The notes under the pieces are model-generated. The model was given only the letters and a program-made list of their open reading frames with translations, ran no database searches and was not told the DNA's origin. Of a DNA stretch of 64,000 nt, positions 58,311 through 64,000 are shown piece after piece; the first letter of the stretch is position 1; every line of letters begins with the position of its first letter. The stretch covers positions 17,073,072 to 17,137,071 of the forward strand of contig NC_084807.1 in the NCBI RefSeq assembly GCF_963583255.1. The letters are read 5' to 3'. The translations under genes were made by a program, and so were the position numbers. This stretch comes from Pyrus communis (Eukaryota > Streptophyta > Magnoliopsida > Rosales > Rosaceae).

Positions 58311-58408
58311 TTAGCAAAATTGCTAATCTCCCCTTTGTTTCAGTTTTCTGTTTCTCTTGTGTTTTTGATTTTGTTTTGTTTTGTTTTGTTTGTTTTAGGT
58401 ACTAGTTT

Positions 58409-60289
58409 ATGACTTGACGTTCTCAACCTGTTCGTGCACATATATTGGAGTTTAACGACGATTTTGAACGAACTTTGAGAAGGAAGAGGAAGCAACCAGA
58501 ACCCAATCCCCCTAGTTCTAGCTCTGAATCCGAAATTGAAGAATAAGAAGACGAAGAGGAAGAACAAGACATGGATGTGGACAATCGAACAATCAAGGAA
58601 CTTTTAGCCTCGGGATTGGACAATGTCGTGCCTATTTGTATTCAATAACTTATGGTAGCTCAAGGCAAGACCAATGAGTTTGAATTGAAGTCTAGTTTGC
58701 TGCATCATATTCCCAAATACCATGGGTTGTCCATGGAAGATCAGAACAAGCATTTGAAGGAATTCGAAGTGGTATGTTGGAGCAAGACACCAATCAACGT
58801 GGATGGTAATATTCTGAAGATGAAAGCCTTTCCATTCTCTCTTTTGGAAAAGGCTAAAGATTGGCATTTTGAATTAGCACCTGAAACTGTTACTTCTTGG
58901 GAAAGTATGAAAAAAATATTCTTAGAGAAATTTTTCCTAACTTCAAGAGTCATTCTTTTGAGGAAAAGAATTAGTGGAATTCAACAAGTCCAAGGAGAAT
59001 CATTTCCAGCATATTATGAGCATTTCAAAGACCTTAGTTGCATCTTGTCCACAACATCAAATGAAGGAAGAGCTTCTAATTCAATATTTCTACGAACGAC
59101 TTCTTTCAATTGAAAGACAAATGCTAGATGCTTCGGCATGTGGTGCTTTGGTTGACAAAACCCTAGTTGCTGCCAATATCCTAATAACCAATTGAGCCTT
59201 GAATGCACAACAATACGAGGAATTAGACAAAGGGACCCTCCACGGCAAACCCAAGTGAATGAGGTAAGTGCAATTTCCGAACTTCAATCTCAAATGGTTA
59301 ATCTTTCTGTTCTTCTATCACAGGTTGTTGATGGATCCAAAGTACAAGGAGCAAGTGTTTGTGGCGTGTGAACTATGCAAGGACATTCCACTGATCAATG
59401 TCCTCAATTGATAGAGAATAGAGGATGGGAAAGTGCAAATGGCATAACATATCAAGGCCAAAGTCAACTAAGGCATGACCCATTCTCTAACACCTACAAT
59501 CCGGGCTGGAGGGATCATCCAAATATGAAGTGGAGGGAACCTCAACAAACTCATCAACAAGGCGAATATAGATAGCCACCTTCGGGACTCTATCAAAGAC
59601 CATTTGCACCACCACAACTCCCACCACAATCTGCCCAACCAAATTCAGGTTCGTCATTGGATAATGATACAATTCTTCAAGTACTAACTTCTTTGATGCA
59701 GGGCTTACAAAACCAAGCCAAGGAGATGGGCAAATTGAAGAATCAAATAGGGCAGATAGCGGAATTCATGGGACAATTTAGGGAACAAGGCAAACTACCT
59801 AGTTCAACCGTTGTAAATCCGAATGGAGGTTTTGAAACCACTAAGGCTATCACGTTGAGAAGTGGCAAGGAGGTTGGAACTAACCCACAAACGTCCAAAT
59901 CAAGTCAAAATAAGGACGAAAAACTACTGTTCAAGGAAGAAGAGGATGCCAAAGCCATGGAAAGGGTAGAACAACCTTTGCCGCAGCCACCTAAGGACCT
60001 TAAGCCATCCAACTCAAGTAAGGTAGGTTCAAATTCAATTCTTTCTAACCCTATTCCACCAAATGTGCCTCTTCCTAGCAGGTTCAAGCAATCTAAGAAA
60101 GAAGATAATGAAAAAGACATTATAGAAACCTTCAGGAAAGTACAAGTCAATATCCCACTCTTTGATGCAATCAAGCAAGTTCCAAAGTATGCTAAATTTT
60201 TTAAAGAGCTTTGCACAACAAGGAAAAGGATTTCGAACAAGGAAGTGGTACGGGTAAGTGAGAACGTTTCAGCAGTTTTACAAAGGTAA
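58409..60289 (+). pseudogene. gag of Athila-lineage element
   Basis: Start ATGACT is followed at once by TGA, then RSQPVRAHILEF. The capsid core shows FELKSSLLHHIPKYHGL, HLKEFEVVCWS, MKAFPFSLLEKAKDW and KIFLEKFFLTSRV (58652-59113). A frameshift near 59020 moves the rest (LLIQYFYERLLSIERQMLDA, ACGALVDKTLVAANIL) to another frame. The Cys-rich part near 59360 reads VCGV-stop-TMQGHSTDQCP, so the zinc knuckle is damaged. A Gln/Pro-rich C-terminus follows (59657-60289, 210 codons open). Confidence 0.83.
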
Positions 60290-60768
60290 CTGCCTCCTGA
60301 ATGCAAAGATCCACGTAGTTTCACAATCTCTTGTGTTATTGGCAATACTAAGTTTGAATATGCTATGCTAGATTTAGGTGCTTCCATTAATGTCATGCCT
60401 TACTCTATCTATGCATCTATGAACCTAGGAGAGCTTAAAAACGATGGTATTATTATTCAACTAGCTGATCATTCTAATGTATATCCGAAAGGAGTTTTGG
60501 AAGATGTTTTGGTGTAGGTTAACCACTTGATATTCCCCAGCAGCTTTTTATATGCTTGACATGGAAGATTTGGCCCATTCTACACCATTTCTGATCCTAC
60601 TTGGGAGACCTTTCATGAAAACAGCTCACACCATGATAAATGTGTTTAAGGGGACGTTAATAATGGAATTTGATGGCGAGATTATTGATTTTAACATTTC
60701 TGAAGCTATAAGGTATCCTAAAGACGATCATTCTTGTTTTTCTATTGATGTATTTGATTCGTTGGCGT
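60290..60768 (+). pseudogene. Protease of Athila-lineage element
   Basis: FEYAMLDLGASINVMPYSIY carries the retropepsin active site, with DLGAS in place of the usual DSGAS. FLILLGRPFMKTAHTMINV is the C-terminal flap region. Stops at about 60287 and 60516 and a small frameshift near 60540 break it. Confidence 0.78.
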
Positions 60769-60824
60769 AGGAATACCTTGAAGACCTAAATGGGGATGCC
60801 CTTGAAACAACCATTACAAAAGGA

Positions 60825-61915
60825 ATGCGACTTATACACACTCATAGCGGGAATGAAGATCTCCTTGTTGTGCCCAATTGTGAAGAAGTGGCCAAGATGG
60901 TGGCTGCCCTTGAATCATTGCCACATTATGTTGGTAAGCCTTCAATCCCAATTCCAGTTCCCGTTTCTACTAATAAATTGTTACCCTCAGTGATTCAGGC
61001 ACCCACCGTCGAGCTTAAAACTTTACCAAATCATTTGAAGTATCTCTTCTTGGGAGATAAAGAGACTTTGCCCTTCATAGTCTCTTCATCACTCACGGCA
61101 GTGAAGGAGGAAAAACTAGTTTGGGTGTTGCAAGAGTACAAAACAGCTATTGGATGGACTTTAGCCGATATTAAGGGGATAAGTCCTACAACATGCATGC
61201 ATCGCATACTTCTAGAAGAAGGGGCTAAACCAACTCGAGAGGCTCAACATCGACTCAACCCTCCAATGATGGAAGTTGTGAAAAAAGAGATTATCAAGCT
61301 TCTTGATTGTGGAGTGATTTATCCAATTTCGGATAGTCGTTGGGTTTCACCGGTTCAAGTTGTTCCAAAGAAACCTGGAGTCACTGTGGTGAAGAATGCA
61401 AAGAATGAACTTGTGCCCACTCGTATCCAAATAAGTTTGAGAGTTTGCATTGATTATAGGAAGCTCAACGCCACTACAAGGAAAAATCACTTCCCTTTGC
61501 CGTTCATTGATCAAATGCTAGAAAGGTTAGCCGGTCATTCTTTTTATTGCCTTCTTGATGGTTATTCGGGATATAATTAGATTGTTATAGCTCCAGATGA
61601 TCAAGAAAATACTACTTTTACTTGTCCATTTGGTACTTTTGCTTATCGTCGGATGCCATTTGGTTTATGTAATGCACCAGCCACCTTTCAAAGATGCATG
61701 GTAAGTATCTTTTCAGATTTTGTTGAGAAGATTATTGAAGTTTTCATGGATGATTTTAGTGTTTTTGGTGATTCGTTTGATGATTGCTTAGCTAATCTCA
61801 CATTAATCTTGAAACGATGCATTGAAACTAACCTTGTTTTAAATTGGGAAAAATGTCACTTCATGGTAAAAACAAGGCATAGTTTTAGGTCATATAGTTT
61901 CAGAAAAAGGAATTG
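60825..61915 (+). pseudogene. Reverse transcriptase of Athila-lineage element
   Basis: The 251-codon frame 60825-61580 covers YKTAIGWTLADIKGISP, SDSRWVSPVQVVPKKPG, LRVCIDYRKLNATTRKNHF and LLDGYSGYN. A single TAG at 61579 interrupts it. RRMPFGLCNAPATFQRCM and the catalytic VFMDDFSVFGDS follow in frame to 61900, where a frameshift ends it. Apart from these two lesions the RT looks well preserved. Confidence 0.88.
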
Positions 61916-62800
61916 AAGTTGATAAATCAAAAATAGATCTTGTACACTACTTACCATCTCCCACTTCGGTGAGAGAGGTTCGTTCTTTCTTTGGACATGC
62001 AAGATTCTATAGACGTTTTATCAAAGATTTCTCGAAGATCTCTACACCCCTATGCCAACTCCTACAGAAGGATGTGCCATTTGTGTTCGATGAAGAATGT
62101 GAGAATGCCTTTAATCACCTCAAGGAGATGCTCACTTCGGCACCCATCATAGTGCCACCAGATTGGAGTCTTCCTTTTAAGCTTATGTGCAATGCCTCAG
62201 ATTATGCATTAGGGACTGTTTTGGTACAAAGGAAAAACAAGCAGCCGCATGTCATCTATTATGCATCTCGGACCTTGAATAATGCTCAGTTGAACTACTC
62301 CACCACTGAAAAAAGAACTCATTGTTGTTGTGTTTGCCTTAGATAAGTTTCATTCTTATCTACTTGGAACTAAAGTCATCATTTATTCTGATCATGCAAC
62401 TTTGAAATATTTACTCACAAAGAAAGAGGCCAAACCAAGGCTTATTCGCTGGATGCTTCTTCTCCAAGAGTTCAATATCAAAATCCGGGACAAGAAAGGA
62501 AGTGAGAATGTGGTGGCTGACCACTTGAGCCGTTTGGTACACGATGAGGAGCCATTACCCATCCTAGAAGCATTCCCAGACGAACAACTGATGTCCATTA
62601 GGGTAAGTGAGCCATGGTATGCCGATTTAGTGAATTGCTTGGTGTCTAAACAAGTTCTAAGCACCCTAAACAAGCACCAACGTCATAAACTTAAAAAGGA
62701 TGCACGATTTATATGTGGGATGACTCATACTTATGGAAATATTGCCCTAATCAGATACTTCGTAGGTGTGTGCATGAATCGGTGTTTAATTCAATTTTAA
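61916..62800 (+). pseudogene. RNase H of Athila-lineage element
   Basis: REVRSFFGHARFYRRFIKDF marks the RT thumb/connection. LMCNASDYALGTVLVQRKN gives the first RNase H acid (Asp of ASDYA), and [14 protein letters not shown] and [10 protein letters not shown] the later ones. A frameshift near 62330 splits the domain between 61969-62346 and 62330-62800. Confidence 0.85.
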
Positions 62801-63908
62801 TTTTTTGTCACACATATGCATGTAGAGGTTCTTTTGGCACTCAAAGAACAGCACTTAAAGTTCTAGAATGTGGATTTTATTGGCCTACTATATTTAAGGA
62901 TACTAGAACTTTTTGCATGCCCTATGATCTTTGTCAAAGAATAGGGAATATAGGTCCAAGAGACCAAATGCTGCAGACTCTAATATATTCTATCGAAATT
63001 TTTGATGTTTGGGGTATCAATTACATGGGTCCTTTTCCTTCATCTCAAGGTTTCAATTATATTTTATTTACGGTTGATTATGTATCGAAATGGGTGGAAG
63101 CAAAAGCCACCCGTACTAATGATTCTAAAGTGGTTACAGATTTTGTCAAAACTAACATATTTGCCAGATTTGGAATGCCAAGAGTACTTATAAGTGATGG
63201 GGTTCCCATTTTTGCAATCAAACCATTGAGGTGCTGCTCAAGAAGTATAATGTCACGCATAAGGTTTTAACACCTTATCATCCTCAAACAATTGGGGAAG
63301 CCGAGGTTTCTAATAGAGAAATGAAGCAGATTTTAGATAAGACAGTTAGGCCAACTCAGAAAGATTGGAGCTTGCATTTGAATGATGCACTGTGGGCATA
63401 TTGTACAGCCTACAAAACACCAATTGGGATGTCTGCATTTCGGCTCATCTATGAGAAACCGTGCCATCTTCCAATTGAGTTGGAGCACAAAGCGCATTGG
63501 GCAATCAAGACGTTCAATATGGACATAGATGCGGTTGGTCTTCATAGGAAACTTCAATTGAATGAGCTTGAGGAGGGAATGAGGCTTATGAGAACGCTTA
63601 TATTTTACAAGGAGAAAACGAAGGCATTCCATGACAAGATGATTCGTTATAAGACGTTCTCTGTAGGGCAGAAAGTGTTGCTTTTCAACTCCCGCCTTCG
63701 ATTGTTTCCAGGTAAGTTACGTTCTTAATGGGTTGGTCTTTTTGTTGTTACTAATGTATTTCCTTATGGTGCAGTCCAAATTCAAAGTTTAAAGACAGGA
63801 CATGAATTCAAAGGGAATGGACACCGTTTGAAGCCTTACTATGAGTATTTTCAGGAGCATATCGTGGAGGATGTACCCCTCCATGCCGTTGGCCCTAGTG
63901 AAGCTTGA
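62713..63908 (+). pseudogene. Integrase of Athila-lineage element
   Basis: The zinc-binding part is [20 protein letters not shown] ... CMPYDLCQR; the expected second His (usually GGHF) is changed to GSF. The core shows [15 protein letters not shown] (Asp) and [11 protein letters not shown] (Asp). A frameshift near 63225 leads to [20 protein letters not shown] with the catalytic Glu present. The open frame 63231-63728 and then [17 protein letters not shown] finish it at a TGA at 63906-63908, with one more shift near 63720. Confidence 0.85.
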
Positions 63909-64000
63909 ATGGAGGTATCGTCCTGCTAGAAGACGTTAAAGCAAGCGCTTCTTGGGAGACAACCCATGCGTTTAAATAAAGAAGACCTAGGAATCTCCGG
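63909..64000 (+). other. Post-pol region of Athila-lineage element
   Basis: GGTATCGTCCTGCTAGAAGAC and GCGCTTCTTGGGAGACAACC follow the pol stop, typical of Athila elements. In this lineage an env-like ORF or long non-coding region usually follows; it lies outside the window. Confidence 0.6.

Larger units (their letters stand above)
56539..64000 (+). mobile_element. Athila-lineage Ty3/gypsy element (3' end beyond the window)
   Basis: The 5' LTR (56539-58287) is followed by a primer site, gag, protease, RT, RNase H and integrase in that order, then AAGCGCTTCTTGGGAGACAA, a phrase conserved after pol in Athila elements. Several frames are broken. The 3' LTR is outside the window, so length and target repeat cannot be read. 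Confidence 0.87.

Overview
This is plant nuclear DNA, from a eudicot. Genes have many short exons with GT-AG introns, intergenic DNA is AT-rich, and plant-specific transposon families are abundant. The gene models and repeat types look Rosaceae-like (apple, pear or Prunus group); this placement is an inference from remembered protein and element types, not from a search.

Three host genes can be modelled exon by exon. (1) At 107-3786 (+) is the 3' part of a PGAP6/TMEM8-type membrane protein with an EGF-like module and a seven-helix CREST-type domain. (2) At 4594-6978 (-) is a complete calmodulin-binding receptor-like cytoplasmic kinase (CRCK2-like, six exons, 434 codons before the stop). (3) At 47438-48507 (+) is a complete RHB1A-like RING-H2 E3 ligase (four coding exons, 192 codons before the stop, plus a likely 5'-UTR intron). 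The C-terminal part of a broken F-box gene lies at 42855-43375 (-).

Most of the rest is transposable elements. A Tat-lineage Ty3/gypsy element occupies 9961-38613 with matching LTRs and a perfect CTCAT target duplication. It was split by a second Tat-like element (13296-28952, duplication GACAT/GGCAT). The 3' LTR of that element was in turn split by a probable 3.27-kb solo LTR (24914-28185, TGGCG). A further 1.59-kb TG..CA insertion (35176-36768, CTTAT) interrupts the antisense gene of the outer element. Both Tat elements carry a long ORF antisense to gag-pol between integrase and 3' LTR. In the outer element it contains a plausible 92-bp spliceosomal intron. All gag-pol frames are broken by stops, frameshifts, deletions or lost catalytic residues.

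The right half holds a probable solo LTR (40484-42706) with a hAT-type element inside it, a tRNA-type SINE (50072-50246), two Tourist-type MITEs in opposite orientation with TTA duplications (50334-50756 and 52575-53012), and a complete Cassandra TRIM with 5S-rRNA-like LTRs (54321-54959). The 5' LTR and gag-pol of an Athila-lineage element run off the right edge (56539-64000). A second hAT-type element lies at 8026-8677. Several minisatellites occur, most of them inside element 3' regions or LTRs.
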